From: Actinobacteria bacterium HGW-Actinobacteria-2 | GTDB lineage: Bacteria; Actinomycetota; Actinomycetes; Propionibacteriales; Propionibacteriaceae | Reading direction: 5' to 3' | Assembly (NCBI GenBank): GCA_002841335.1 | Contig: PHEY01000009.1 | Location: 1 to 64,000, forward strand | Length of the DNA: 64,000 nucleotides | Part shown: in pieces, positions 49,212 to 59,302 of the stretch | Layout of the letters: the number at the start of each line of letters is the position of its first letter | Numbering within the stretch: position 1 is the first letter of the stretch | Translations under genes and position numbers: made by a program | The notes under the pieces: model-generated | Told to the model about the DNA's origin: nothing | What the model saw: the letters and a program-made list of their open reading frames with translations, nothing else | Databases searched by the model: none

Positions 49212-50309
49212 CTAGCCGGTGATTTCAGCCTCGGTGTAGTAGCTGGCCTTCACAAGGACGTCCTTGACGTTGCTCTTGTTCAGCGAGACCGGCTCCAGCA
49301 GAAGGGTCGGGACGACCTTCACACCGTTGTCGTAGGTCTTGGTGTCGTTGACCGTGACGGTCTTGCCACCCAGGACCTCTTGCACCATGTTCGCGGTGGC
49401 CTTGGCCAGCTCACGGGTGTCCTTGAAGATGGTCGAGTACTGCTCGCCCTTCAGGATCATCTTCACGCTCTCCAGCTCAGCATCCTGACCGGTGACGATC
49501 GGCATGGCCTTGCCGCCAGAGCCGTAGCCGCTGGCCTTCAGAGCCGCGATGATGCCACGGGAGATACCGTCGTACGGAGCCAGAACGCCGTTGACGTCCT
49601 TGTCGGAGTACGACTTGGTGAGCAGGTTCTCCATGCGCTTCTTCGCCACACCGGCGTCCCAACGCAGGGTGGTCACCTTGTTGAAGTCGGTCTCACCGGA
49701 GACCACCTTCAAGGTGCCGTCGTCGATCTTCGGCTGCAGCACGCTCATGGCGCCGTTGAAGAAGAACTTCGAGTTGTTGTCGTCAGCGGAGCCGGCGAAC
49801 AGTTCGACGTTCCACGGGGACTTCACGCCGGAGGCCTCAAGGCCCTCGAGCAGTGAGCTGCCCTGCTGAACGCCGACCTTGAAGTTGTCAAAGGTGGCGT
49901 AGTAGCTGACCGCGTCGGTTTCCCGCAGCAGACGGTCGTAGGCGATCACCGGGATGTTCGACGCCTTGGCATCGCCCAGAGCACCCTTCAGAGCCACGCC
50001 GTCGATGGCGGCGATGACCAGGGCCTGCTCCTTCTTGGTGACCATGTTGGAGACCTGGGTCACCTGAGTGGGAATGTCGTCGTTGGCGTACTGCAGATCA
50101 ACGGTGTAGCCGGCGGCCTCCAGGGTCTTCTTCAGGAACTCGCCGTCCTTGATCCAGCGCTCCGAGGTCTTGGTCGGCATGGCGACACCAATGGTGCCCT
50201 TCGCATCGGCGCCACCAGACGGCGCGGTGCTGCCACCAGCGGACTGACCACACGCGGTGAGCGTGAGGGCGAGCGCTCCGGCGGCCGCAATTGCAACCAG
50301 TTTGCGCAT
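49212..50309 (-). CDS. Periplasmic-type sugar-binding lipoprotein (ChvE-like)
   Basis: Lipobox LTAC; GVAMPTKTSERWIKDGEFLKKTLEAAGYTVDLQYANDD; start trimmed from 50642. Confidence 0.92.
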   Translation of the reverse strand: MRKLVAIAAAGALALTLTACGQSAGGSTAPSGGADAKGTIGVAMPTKTSERWIKDGEFLKKTLEAAGYTVDLQYANDDIPTQVTQVSNMVTKKEQALVIAAIDGVALKGALGDAKASNIPVIAYDRLLRETDAVSYYATFDNFKVGVQQGSSLLEGLEASGVKSPWNVELFAGSADDNNSKFFFNGAMSVLQPKIDDGTLKVVSGETDFNKVTTLRWDAGVAKKRMENLLTKSYSDKDVNGVLAPYDGISRGIIAALKASGYGSGGKAMPIVTGQDAELESVKMILKGEQYSTIFKDTRELAKATANMVQEVLGGKTVTVNDTKTYDNGVKVVPTLLLEPVSLNKSNVKDVLVKASYYTEAEITG

Positions 50310-50416
50310 TGCTGCTCTCTTTCTCGATCTCCCTACGCTGGGAAATCTGTTTTGAGTGATTGCCAATCTCGGGAAGCCCCCAATATTGGCGGTATTCAGT
50401 TGTGCGAAGGTCGGCC

Positions 50417-51910
50417 CTAGAAGCCCAGAGCCAACCGGTGGTAGGCGTTGTTCCACCGCAGTTCCTTGCCGAACTGGGCGGTGGTCGTTCCCGTACCGAT
50501 CAGGGCCAATTCGGTCCCGAGCATCTCGGCCAGGTCTGTGAGGTGCGCTGCGGTCAGCGCCGTCGACATCACCGTGTGGTGCGGTCCGCCGGCAGTCAGC
50601 CAGCATTCGACCGACGTGGTGAAGTCGGGTTTGGGTGCCCACACTGCGCGGGCCACCGGAAGTTTGGGCATCTCGGCCAGGGCGGGCACCACGGTGATCT
50701 CGTTGGCCACCAGCCGGAACCGGTCGCCGAGGTCACACATACCCAAGGTGACGGCCTCCCCAGGCTCGGCGTCGAAGACCAGCCGGACGGGGTCTTCACG
50801 TCCACCGATGCCCAGCGGATGAATCTCCAACTTCGGCTTCGCGGCGGCGATCGAGGGGCACACCTCCAGCATGTGCGCGCCCAGGATGAGTTCGCGTCCG
50901 GGCTCCAGGTGGTAGGTGTAGTCCTCCATGAAGGACGTCCCGCCGGGCAGGCCGGCCGCCATGGTCTTGAGCACGCGGCCGAGCACTGCGGTCTTCCAGT
51001 CACCCTCGCCGCCGAAGCCGATGCCATCGGCCATCAGCCGCTGCACAGCCAGGCCCGGCAGCTGACGCAGCCCGCCGAGGTCTTCGAAGTTGGTGGTGAA
51101 GGCGCCATAGCCACCGTCGACCACGAAACGACGCAGCGCAGCCTCGATGCGAGCGCCGTAGCGCAGCGAGTCGTGCCGCTCTGCGCCGGGCAGGAGCTCG
51201 GCGGCGACGTCATAGGCGTCGAGGTACTCCGCGATCAGGGCGTCGATCTCGTCCTCGCCGACGTGGTCGACCACGTCCACCAGATCGTTGACGCCGTAGG
51301 TGTTCACCGACACCCCGAAGCGCCGTTCGGCCTCGACCTTGTCGCCTTCGGTGACCGCGACATTGCGCATGTTGTCGCCGAAACGGACCAGCTTCAAGGT
51401 GGCCAGTTCGGCGCGTGCCAGCGCGGCCCGCGCCCAGGTCCCGACCCGCTCCAGCACCCGGGGATCGCTGACATGGCCGGCCACGGTCTTGCGCGCTACC
51501 CCTAGCCGGGTAGCGATGAAGGCGAACTCGCGGTCGCCGTGAGCGGCCTGATTGAGGTTCATGAAGTCCATGTCGATGCTTGCCCAGGGCAGATCGACGT
51601 TGACTTGGGTGTGCAGGTGGAGGAACGGCTTGCGCAGCGCGTCCAGGCCGCCGATCCACATCTTGGCCGGCGAGAAGGTGTGCATCCAGGCGATCACGCC
51701 GACACAGTCGTCGTCGGCGTTGGCGTCCAGCATCACCCGTCGAATCGCCGAGGCGTCGGTGAGGGTGGGCATGGCCTTGATCTGCACCGGGATCGCCGCG
51801 GCCGCATCGAGCGCTGAGGATATCCGCGCCGACTGCTCACGAACCTGCTCCAGCACCTCGGGCCCGTACAACCCCTGGCTCCCGGTGAGGAACCACACCT
51901 GCTTGGTCAC
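50417..51910 (-). CDS. araA: L-arabinose isomerase
   Basis: [63 protein letters not shown]. Confidence 0.96.
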   Translation of the reverse strand: MTKQVWFLTGSQGLYGPEVLEQVREQSARISSALDAAAAIPVQIKAMPTLTDASAIRRVMLDANADDDCVGVIAWMHTFSPAKMWIGGLDALRKPFLHLHTQVNVDLPWASIDMDFMNLNQAAHGDREFAFIATRLGVARKTVAGHVSDPRVLERVGTWARAALARAELATLKLVRFGDNMRNVAVTEGDKVEAERRFGVSVNTYGVNDLVDVVDHVGEDEIDALIAEYLDAYDVAAELLPGAERHDSLRYGARIEAALRRFVVDGGYGAFTTNFEDLGGLRQLPGLAVQRLMADGIGFGGEGDWKTAVLGRVLKTMAAGLPGGTSFMEDYTYHLEPGRELILGAHMLEVCPSIAAAKPKLEIHPLGIGGREDPVRLVFDAEPGEAVTLGMCDLGDRFRLVANEITVVPALAEMPKLPVARAVWAPKPDFTTSVECWLTAGGPHHTVMSTALTAAHLTDLAEMLGTELALIGTGTTTAQFGKELRWNNAYHRLALGF

Positions 51911-52596
51911 TTCTGCGTCCCCTGTCCGTAGACGTTCTGGTACCGCTGGTAAAGGCGGTCGATGTCTGCTTGATCGATGCGTGGTGGTTCGCCGTAAGCC
52001 CGCGCCAGGTGGACGGTGCGGGCGACGTCCTCGACCATCACGGCGGCTTTGACCGCGTCCCGGGCGTCCTTGCCGATGGTGAACGGGCCGTGGTTGGCCA
52101 TCAACACCGCACGGGAGCGGCTGTTGCGCAGGGTCTCGACGATGCCTCGTCCGATCGAGTCGTCACCGATCAAGGCGAACGGCCCCACCGGGATGTCGCC
52201 ACCGAACTCGTCGGCGATCATGGTCAACACACACGGAATCGGTTCGCCCCGCGCGGCCCAGGCCGTGGCGTAGTCGGAGTGGGTGTGCACCACGCCACCG
52301 ACCTCGGCCATGTGCCGGTAGACGTAGGCGTGAGCGGCCGTATCGGAGGACGGGTTGCGGCTGCCCTCGACCAGGTTCGCATCGAAGTCGCATACCACCA
52401 TGGCGGCGGCGTCCAGCTCGTCGTAGGACACTCCGGACGGCTTGATCACCAGCAGGTCAGCACCCGGAACCCGGGCCGAAACGTTGCCCGCGGTCCACAC
52501 CACCAGGCCGTTGCGAGGGAGTTCGGCATGCAGCGCGGCAACCTCGACCTTGAGCGCGTCAACGACCGCTCGCAGGGTTGCTGGTACCCCGTTCAT
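51907..52596 (-). CDS. araD: L-ribulose-5-phosphate 4-epimerase
   Basis: [38 protein letters not shown]. Confidence 0.94.
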   Translation of the reverse strand: MNGVPATLRAVVDALKVEVAALHAELPRNGLVVWTAGNVSARVPGADLLVIKPSGVSYDELDAAAMVVCDFDANLVEGSRNPSSDTAAHAYVYRHMAEVGGVVHTHSDYATAWAARGEPIPCVLTMIADEFGGDIPVGPFALIGDDSIGRGIVETLRNSRSRAVLMANHGPFTIGKDARDAVKAAVMVEDVARTVHLARAYGEPPRIDQADIDRLYQRYQNVYGQGTQK

Positions 52597-52706
52597 GACG
52601 GGTCTCCTACGCTGGCATCCGGGACAAGTTCCCGGCCGATCTGGACAGCCACAGTGCTGCTCTCACCTTTCATACAACCACGGACTCCGATGTCCGGTGC
52701 TCCTCA

Positions 52707-52720
52707 TGTTACCGGTATCA
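52707..52720. promoter_or_regulatory. Candidate LacI-type operator TGTTACCGGTATCA upstream of araD
   Basis: Imperfect palindrome with perfect TACCGGTA core and central CG; shares the TGTTACCG half-site with 53633..53646. Confidence 0.55.
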
Positions 52721-52734
52721 CGCCGCGCCGGAAG

Positions 52735-52749
52735 TGTCATTCGATAACA
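52735..52749. promoter_or_regulatory. Candidate second operator (TGTCATTCGATAACA; reverse complement TGTTATCGAATGACA) upstream of araD
   Basis: TGTTATCG half-site on the minus strand, about 28 bp from the first site. Confidence 0.35.
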
Positions 52750-52830
52750 GTTGGATCACGGTTGCCGAGGAGTTTCCTGAGGCCGAGCGGGCCGTCTCAG
52801 TAGCCTTACTCAGTAGGTCTCAGCGCGAGA

Positions 52831-53574
52831 TCAGGCGCGCTCGACATGGCGCAGTGAGCGCAGCCCGCGCTCCAGCTGCCAGCTCAAAAATGCCGCCGCC
52901 AGCCCGCTCCCCCGCCGCACCATGATGTCGGTGGCCGTGCGGGTGGCCGGCCAATCACCACCCACCAGCGCGACCAGGTAGGCGATGGTCTCCGGGTCCA
53001 CCTGAGCCGAGCCCGGCGGACGGCAGTGCCGACACACCAGCCCGCCCATCACCGGCGAGAACGCCTCGTGCGGGCCGGCCTCACCGCAGCGCGCACAGTC
53101 GGTCAGGTTCGGCGCGTACCCGGCAACCGAGATCGCCCGCAAGAGATAGGAGTCCATCACCATCGCGGGCGGGCGTGGCCCGTCACTGGTGCCGGATGTC
53201 AGCGCCTGGATCGCCCCCAGCAGCAAGTGATATTGGCGCGGAGCCGGCTGACCCTCCTCGGCGACCAGCCGATCGGCGGTCTCGATCATCACCTGACCGG
53301 TTGTGTACAGCTCGTAGTCGTGGGCCAGCGGCTCGGCGTAGGAATGCCGAGTGACCGCCTGGGTGATCACGTCCAGGGTGCGACCGGTGGCGAACTGGAG
53401 GTCGACATGACTGAACGGCTCCAGCCGTCCGCCGAACTTCGAGGAGGTGCGCCGAACTCCCTTCGCGACCGCCCGAAGCTTGCCGTGACTGCGCGTGAGC
53501 ACGGTGATGATGCGGTCCGCCTCACCCAGCTTGTGGGTGCGCAGGACGACCGCTTCATCGGTGTAGGTCGGCAC
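52831..53574 (-). CDS. recO: DNA repair protein RecO
   Basis: YTDEAVVLRTHKLGEADRIITVLTRSHGKLRAVAKGVRRTSSKFGGRLEPFSHV; C4 zinc motif CARCGEAGPH..CRHC; GTG start. Confidence 0.94.
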   Translation of the reverse strand: MPTYTDEAVVLRTHKLGEADRIITVLTRSHGKLRAVAKGVRRTSSKFGGRLEPFSHVDLQFATGRTLDVITQAVTRHSYAEPLAHDYELYTTGQVMIETADRLVAEEGQPAPRQYHLLLGAIQALTSGTSDGPRPPAMVMDSYLLRAISVAGYAPNLTDCARCGEAGPHEAFSPVMGGLVCRHCRPPGSAQVDPETIAYLVALVGGDWPATRTATDIMVRRGSGLAAAFLSWQLERGLRSLRHVERA

Positions 53575-53632
53575 CCCTCCATTGTCAGCCCTGGCCGGCC
53601 TGGCGACCGCAGGCCACACCCGACGTGGGTTG

Positions 53633-53646
53633 TGTTACCGCTAGCA
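53633..53646. promoter_or_regulatory. Candidate LacI-type operator TGTTACCGCTAGCA upstream of the FGGY kinase
   Basis: Shares TGTTACCG and overall layout with the araD-upstream site. Confidence 0.5.
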
Positions 53647-53718
53647 CAGTCGCCCACCTGCTGCCATGATTGTGAGGTGCACGCAGCCCAATGACGGGCG
53701 TACGAAGGAGGATCAACG

Positions 53719-55320
53719 ATGATCGAAGCCGCCCCCACCCAGCTGGCCGACGCCATCGCCGGTGGCCGCACGGCCTTGGGAATCGAGTTCGGCTCCACCC
53801 GGATCAAGGCCGTACTGATCGGTGAGGACCACTCCCCCATCGCGGTCGGCTTCCATGACTGGGAGAACCAGTTCGTCGATCGCATCTGGACCTACTCCGA
53901 GTCGGCCATCTGGGAGGGTCTGCAAGCCTGTTACGCCTCACTCGCCGCTGACGTCCAGCAGCGATACGGCGTCCCGCTGACCACGATCGGCGCCTTCGGG
54001 GTGTCGGCGATGATGCACGGCTACCTCGCCTTCGACGCCGAAGATGCCTTGCTGGTGCCCTTCCGCACCTGGCGCAACACCATCACCGAGCCGGCCAGCG
54101 TCGAACTGAGCAGTCTGTTCGGTCACAACATCCCGCAGCGCTGGAGCATCGCGCACCTGCATCAGGCGATCCTCAACGGCGAGCCGCATGTGCCGTCGGT
54201 GGCGCACCTGAACACTTTGGCGGGCTTCGTCCACCACCGACTCACCGGACGGCGAGTGCTCGGCGTGGGGGACGCCAGCGGCATGTTCCCCATCGATGTG
54301 ACCACCGGCGGCTACGACACCGCCATGCTGGCGCGCTTCGATGCCCTGGTGTCCGGACGCGGCTTCGACTGGAAGCTGGTCGATCTCCTGCCCACCCCCG
54401 TCCCCGCTGGGGCTGACGCGGGGACCCTCACCGAGACCGGCGCCCGCCTGCTCGATCCGTCGGGCACCCTGCAGCCGGGGGCGGTGTGCTGCCCGCCCGA
54501 AGGCGACGCCGGCACCGGCATGGTGGCCACCAACTCCGTGGCCCGCCGCACCGGCAATGTCAGCGCCGGCACCTCGATCTTCGCCATGGTGGTGCTGGAA
54601 GGACCGCTGGCCGCTCAGCACAGCGAACTGGACCTGGTCACCACCCCGGCCGGCGATCTGGTGGCGATGGTGCACTGCAACAACGGGGCCAGCGAGTTGA
54701 ACGCCTGGGCCGGCCTGCTGGGCGAGTTCGCCGTCGGACTGGGCCACCCCGCAGACCCGTCGGCGGTCTTCGAGACCTTCTTCACCGCCGCCCTGGACGC
54801 CGACGCCGACGCCGGCGGGTTGCTGGCCTACAACTATCTGTCCGGGGAGCACCTGACCGGGTTCGCCGAGGGACGACCGCTGTTCGTGCGGACGCCCGAC
54901 AGCCGGCTCAGCCTGGCCAACTTCGCCCGTGCCCAGCTGAACGCCACCTTCGCCAGCCTGAGCCTGGGCATGCAGGTGCTCTGGGATGAGGGCGTGGAGC
55001 TGGACTCGCTGTACGCCCACGGCGGCCTGTTCAAGACCGAGGGCGTGGCCTCGCGAATCCTGGCCGGGGCCCTGAACACTCCGGTGGCGGTCGGCGAGAT
55101 CGCCGGCGAGGGCGGTGCCTGGGGCATTGCTTTGCTCGCCGAGTACGCTCGCAACCACGGCGGAGCCGCCCTGGCCGACTACCTCAACCAGCAGGTGTTC
55201 GCCGGCGCAGCAATCACGACCGTCCACCCGGACGCCGCCGATGTCGCCGGCTTCAACGCCTTCGCCGAGCGGTGGGTCACCGGACTGGCGATCGAGCGAG
55301 CAGCCGTCGAAAACACCTAG
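53719..55320 (+). CDS. FGGY-family carbohydrate kinase (probable ribulokinase by context)
   Basis: ALGIEFGSTRIKAVLIGEDH; GNVSAGTSIFAMVVLEG; GGLFKTEGVASRILAGALNTPVAVGEIAGEGGAWGIALLA. Confidence 0.85.
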   Translation: MIEAAPTQLADAIAGGRTALGIEFGSTRIKAVLIGEDHSPIAVGFHDWENQFVDRIWTYSESAIWEGLQACYASLAADVQQRYGVPLTTIGAFGVSAMMHGYLAFDAEDALLVPFRTWRNTITEPASVELSSLFGHNIPQRWSIAHLHQAILNGEPHVPSVAHLNTLAGFVHHRLTGRRVLGVGDASGMFPIDVTTGGYDTAMLARFDALVSGRGFDWKLVDLLPTPVPAGADAGTLTETGARLLDPSGTLQPGAVCCPPEGDAGTGMVATNSVARRTGNVSAGTSIFAMVVLEGPLAAQHSELDLVTTPAGDLVAMVHCNNGASELNAWAGLLGEFAVGLGHPADPSAVFETFFTAALDADADAGGLLAYNYLSGEHLTGFAEGRPLFVRTPDSRLSLANFARAQLNATFASLSLGMQVLWDEGVELDSLYAHGGLFKTEGVASRILAGALNTPVAVGEIAGEGGAWGIALLAEYARNHGGAALADYLNQQVFAGAAITTVHPDAADVAGFNAFAERWVTGLAIERAAVENT

Positions 55321-55335
55321 CCAAAAGGGGAAACA

Positions 55336-55956
55336 GTGGGCATCTTGCGGGTCAGCGTCGAAGAACGGGTACGCATCGACGCGGTCGCCGCGATGCTCCA
55401 TCTCACCGTGGCCGGGTCGTCGGTCTTCGCCGGCGGCGTGGCCCTGCGCAAGGCCGCCGAGATACGCGAACTGGTCGCCGTCCTGGCGGAGCACGGCGTC
55501 GGCGAGGACGATCTCAGCGTGGTGGGGCTCCAGGCCGACGCCGCCGGTGGGCTGCTGAACAAGTCGCAGAAGGTCAGCATGCAGTTGCAGGTGCGGGTCG
55601 ACACCGATCGGCTCGGGGCGGTGCTGGGCGTACTGACCAACCGCAGCGGCGTCCAGCTCACTGACGTGGAGTGGACCTACGACGAGTTCGACGCCAGCAT
55701 CGCCGCTGCGGCCGAGGCAATGACCAAGGCCCGCCGCAAGGCCGAGGCCCTCGCAGCTGCGGCCGGCCAGCGGATCGTCGGGGTGGCCGAGATCAGCGAC
55801 TCCTGGAGCCGCTTCAGTGCACCGAGGCCGCTGGGCGCCATGCGCAGCATGTCGGCCGCGCCGAAAGCCGAAGCCACCCTCGATCTGGGCTTCGAGTTGA
55901 GCGGTTCGACCGAACTCAACGTGCATCTCAGCGTCGACTACCAGATCGGCGACTGA
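55336..55956 (+). CDS. SIMPL-domain (DUF541) protein
   Basis: Central region matches the SIMPL pattern (VLAEHGVGEDDLSVVGLQ, AAAEAMTKARRKAEALAAAAGQRIVGVAEISD); GTG start. Confidence 0.75.
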   Translation: MGILRVSVEERVRIDAVAAMLHLTVAGSSVFAGGVALRKAAEIRELVAVLAEHGVGEDDLSVVGLQADAAGGLLNKSQKVSMQLQVRVDTDRLGAVLGVLTNRSGVQLTDVEWTYDEFDASIAAAAEAMTKARRKAEALAAAAGQRIVGVAEISDSWSRFSAPRPLGAMRSMSAAPKAEATLDLGFELSGSTELNVHLSVDYQIGD

Positions 55957-56014
55957 GCCGAAATCGGTCGCTCCGCAGCCCCAATTTTCGATCCTCGGGC
56001 ACTAGGCTGCGGGA

Positions 56015-56953
56015 ATGAAGCGCCTCGCGTCGTTGCGGGTCTCCCCGCTGTGCCTCGGTGGCAACGTGTTCGGCTGGACAGCCGACCGCGACACCTCCGA
56101 GCAGATTCTTGATGCCTTTGTCGCCGGTGGCGGCAACTTCATCGACACCGCCGATGTCTACTCCGCGTGGGTGCCTGGGCATCCCGGCGGCGAATCCGAG
56201 CGGATCATCGGCGGCTGGCTGCAGCGACGTGGCTCACATTCAGATCTGGTCATCGCAACCAAGGTGGCCAAACACCCCACCCATCGCGGGCTCCGGCCGT
56301 CCAACCTGCGCATCTGCCTGGACGGCTCGCGGCGCCGACTCGGCATCGACACCATCGATCTGTACTACGCCCACGAAGACGACCCGAGCGTGCCGGTGGC
56401 CGACTGGGTCGGCGCCTTCGACCAGATGATCCGTGAGGGATCGATCCGGCACTACGGGCTGTCCAACTTCTCCGCAGAGCGCACCGCCGAGGTGCTGGCC
56501 GTCGCCGAGGCTGATGGTCTGGCCAAGCCGGTGGTCCTGCAACCGGAGTACAGCCTGGTGCATCGCCATGATGTGGAGACCGGCGGTTTGGGCGAACTGG
56601 CGGCCACTCATGGGCTCGGCATCGTCAGCTACTTCCCGCTCGCGGCAGGCTTCCTGACCGGCAAGTACCGCAATCTGGAAGAGATCCGCGGCCCGCGCGG
56701 CGCACGCGTGAAGCACTCCGCCAGTCCCGAAGGTTTCGCCGTGGTGAGCGAACTGGTCGACATCGCCGACGAACTGGGTGTCGAGCCGGCCACCGTGGCG
56801 CTGGCCTGGGTCGCCGGACGTCCCGGAGTGACCACGCCGATCGCGAGCGCCAGCCGCCCCGAGCAGGTCGAGGCACTGCTTGCCGGCGTGGAGCTGAAGC
56901 TGTCCCGTACCGACTCCGCCCGGCTGAAGAAGGTCTCCGCACCCTTCGCCTGA
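56015..56953 (+). CDS. Aldo/keto reductase
   Basis: NFIDTADVYSAW, VIATKV, LGIDTIDLYYAHEDD, IRHYGLSNFSAE. Confidence 0.93.
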   Translation: MKRLASLRVSPLCLGGNVFGWTADRDTSEQILDAFVAGGGNFIDTADVYSAWVPGHPGGESERIIGGWLQRRGSHSDLVIATKVAKHPTHRGLRPSNLRICLDGSRRRLGIDTIDLYYAHEDDPSVPVADWVGAFDQMIREGSIRHYGLSNFSAERTAEVLAVAEADGLAKPVVLQPEYSLVHRHDVETGGLGELAATHGLGIVSYFPLAAGFLTGKYRNLEEIRGPRGARVKHSASPEGFAVVSELVDIADELGVEPATVALAWVAGRPGVTTPIASASRPEQVEALLAGVELKLSRTDSARLKKVSAPFA

Positions 56954-56971
56954 GGCTGTGAGCCTAGAGGC

Positions 56972-57004
56972 CAGTGGGGCCGACCACCACGGTCGACCCC
57001 ACTG
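56972..57004. terminator. Putative intrinsic hairpin between convergent aldo/keto reductase and hsp20
   Basis: 14-bp stem CAGTGGGGCCGACC / GGTCGACCCCACTG with one mismatch and a 5-nt loop. Confidence 0.6.
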
Positions 57005-57041
57005 CTATCCCACTGTGAACGCGGTGCCCGCGTCGTCTGGA

Positions 57042-57473
57042 TCAGCCCTCCACGCTGCCTTCGAGCTGCGCCGGTGCTGCGGAATGGACGACGCTGATCT
57101 TGCGCGGCTTGGCCTCCTCGGCCACCGGAATCTTCAAGCTGAGCACGCCGTCGACGTACTCCGCAGCAATCTTGTCCAGCGCCACTCCGTAACCCAAGGT
57201 CAGCTGGCGGGCGAAGGTGCCGTTCGGACGCTCGCGGACCAGCCACTTCTGCCCCTCGGACGTCTGGGCCGCACGCTGGGCGCGGACGGTCAGTGTGCGC
57301 TCATCCACGTCGACATCGATCGAGGCCGGATCGACACCAGGAAGGTCGATGCGGGCGACGAACTCATCTCCCTCACGGTAGAGATCCATCGGCATGGCCA
57401 CCCCGGTCGGGGTGCGGCCGGCATCGGTGAACCACCGGTCAAGCTCACCGAACGGATCAAAGACTCGTGCCAT
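57042..57473 (-). CDS. Hsp20/alpha-crystallin family small heat shock protein
   Basis: ARVFDPFGELDRWF, VARIDLPGVDPASIDVDVDERTLTVRAQR, GVLSLKIPVAEEAKPRKI. Confidence 0.92.
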   Translation of the reverse strand: MARVFDPFGELDRWFTDAGRTPTGVAMPMDLYREGDEFVARIDLPGVDPASIDVDVDERTLTVRAQRAAQTSEGQKWLVRERPNGTFARQLTLGYGVALDKIAAEYVDGVLSLKIPVAEEAKPRKISVVHSAAPAQLEGSVEG

Positions 57474-57499
57474 CTCACTCACTCCTTGTTGAACTCGAA

Positions 57500-57526
57500 C
57501 TAGCACTCTCCACTGCCGAGTGCTAA
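57500..57526. promoter_or_regulatory. CIRCE element (CTAGCACTC-N9-GAGTGCTAA), putative HrcA operator
   Basis: Matches consensus TTAGCACTC-N9-GAGTGCTAA at all but the first base; 27 bp upstream of the hsp20 start. Confidence 0.85.
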
Positions 57527-57626
57527 TCCAGTGTGCGACGTTTCGCGGCGTCTTTCAAGTGGGTTGAGTGCCCTAGACTCAACTTTCGCTCACGGCGATC
57601 AAACCCGTGGCGGCTACGCTGGGGCC

Positions 57627-58415
57627 GTGGCCAAACAGAAGCACTTCGACCCGCCAAAACCGCACCCCTCAGGGGCGCGTCCGCCCCAGCTGGACGCCAA
57701 GGCGGTGCCGGCCCACGTGGCCATCGTGATGGACGGCAACGGCCGCTGGGCCAAGGCCCGCAATCTGCCGCGCACCGAGGGCCACGCCCGCGGCGAGGCC
57801 GCGCTTTTCGACGTGATCGAAGGAGCCATCGAGATCGGCGTGAAGTACCTGTCGGTCTACGCCTTCTCCACCGAGAACTGGCGCCGCTCGCCCGACGAGG
57901 TGCGCTGGCTGATGGGCTTCAACCGTGACGTCATCCACAGCCGACGCGACGAGCTCAACGCCATGGGGGTGCGCATCCGCTGGGCCGGACGGACGCCGCG
58001 GCTGTGGCGCAGCGTGATCAAGGAGCTCACCGAAGCCGAGCAGCTCAGTGCAGGCAACGAGGTACTCACCCTGCAGTTCTGCGTCAACTACGGCGGACGC
58101 GCCGAGATCGTCGATGCTGCCCGGGCGATCGCCGAGGCCGCGCAGCGCGGCGAGCTGGACCCGTCCCGGTTGACCGAGGAGCGATTCCGCCGCTTCCTCG
58201 ACGAGCCAGAGATCCCCGATGTCGACCTGTTCGTCCGGTCCTCCGGCGAGCAGCGCACGTCCAACTTCCTGCTGTGGCAGTCGGCCTACGCCGAAATGGT
58301 GTTTCTCAACCAGCTCTGGCCGGACTTCGACCGCCGCGACCTGTGGCAGGCCATCGAGCTGTACACCCAGCGAGACCGGCGCTACGGCGGCGCCGCCCCC
58401 AACGTCGTCTCCTGA
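57627..58415 (+). CDS. uppS: Isoprenyl transferase (undecaprenyl diphosphate synthase-like)
   Basis: [53 protein letters not shown] start. Confidence 0.94.
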   Translation: MAKQKHFDPPKPHPSGARPPQLDAKAVPAHVAIVMDGNGRWAKARNLPRTEGHARGEAALFDVIEGAIEIGVKYLSVYAFSTENWRRSPDEVRWLMGFNRDVIHSRRDELNAMGVRIRWAGRTPRLWRSVIKELTEAEQLSAGNEVLTLQFCVNYGGRAEIVDAARAIAEAAQRGELDPSRLTEERFRRFLDEPEIPDVDLFVRSSGEQRTSNFLLWQSAYAEMVFLNQLWPDFDRRDLWQAIELYTQRDRRYGGAAPNVVS

Positions 58416-59302
58416 TGGTTCACACCGCGTGGCGCTCCCCCGTGCTCGGCACGGTGGTGGAGCTCAGACTGGAGGGCACCGCCGAGGCCACTGCCGCGGC
58501 GGAGCAGAACGCCTGGGAGACCTTCGAACGCCTGGAGCAGCTGTTCTCCACTTATCGGCCCGATTCTGAGCTGTGCCGCTGGCGGCGCGGCGAGGTTGCG
58601 GTGTGTTCGGACGAGCTGAGTGACGTGCTGGCCGCGGCCGAGACCTACTTCCTTGCCTCCGGCGGGGCCTTCCATCCCGCGACCGCAGCGCTGACCGCAC
58701 GCTGGCGCCAGGCCGAGATCGACGGACGCACCCCGCACCCAGCAGAGCTCGATGGGTTGCGCACAGGGCTACCGTTCACCGTCGTCGACGGCTTCGCGTC
58801 CCGTACCGGAGACTGCTCCGGAGTCGACCTCAACGCCATTGCCAAGGGCTACATCGTTGACCGGGCCGCCCAGGAGGCTTTCGCGCACGCCGGGGTGGAG
58901 TCAGTCCTGATCAACGCCGGGGGCGATCTGCGACACCTCGGCAGCGGCTCGGTAAGCGTGGGCATTGAGGACCCCGCGCTGCCCTACGACAACCTGCCGC
59001 CGCGCTGGCGCGTGTCGGTGAGCAATGCCGCCTTGGCCACGTCCGGTTCGGCTCGGCGCGGGTTCCGGGTCGCCGACCAATGGCTCGGCCACGTCCTCGA
59101 CCCGAGGACCGGCTGGCCGGTCACGCACACCACCTCGGTGTCGGTACTGGCTGCCGATGCGATGACGGCCGACGCGCTGGCGACGGTGCTCGGCGTGCTC
59201 GCGCACGACGAGGCCGTGGCCTTCGCCGAGCGCGAGCAAGTCGCCTGCCTGATCGTGGACGCCGAGGGCCACTACTCCCTCAGCACCACCTGGCCCGGCT
59301 AG
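58415..59302 (+). CDS. ApbE-like FAD:protein FMN transferase
   Basis: GTVVELRLEG, GVDLNAIAKGYIVDRA, VLINAGGDLRHLG, HVLDPRTGWPV; overlaps the uppS stop. Confidence 0.9.
   Translation: MVHTAWRSPVLGTVVELRLEGTAEATAAAEQNAWETFERLEQLFSTYRPDSELCRWRRGEVAVCSDELSDVLAAAETYFLASGGAFHPATAALTARWRQAEIDGRTPHPAELDGLRTGLPFTVVDGFASRTGDCSGVDLNAIAKGYIVDRAAQEAFAHAGVESVLINAGGDLRHLGSGSVSVGIEDPALPYDNLPPRWRVSVSNAALATSGSARRGFRVADQWLGHVLDPRTGWPVTHTTSVSVLAADAMTADALATVLGVLAHDEAVAFAEREQVACLIVDAEGHYSLSTTWPG

Noticed and set aside
53938-55926. 662-aa minus-strand ORF
   Set aside because: Antisense to the FGGY kinase and SIMPL genes; low-complexity His/Gly/Gln-rich shadow frame.
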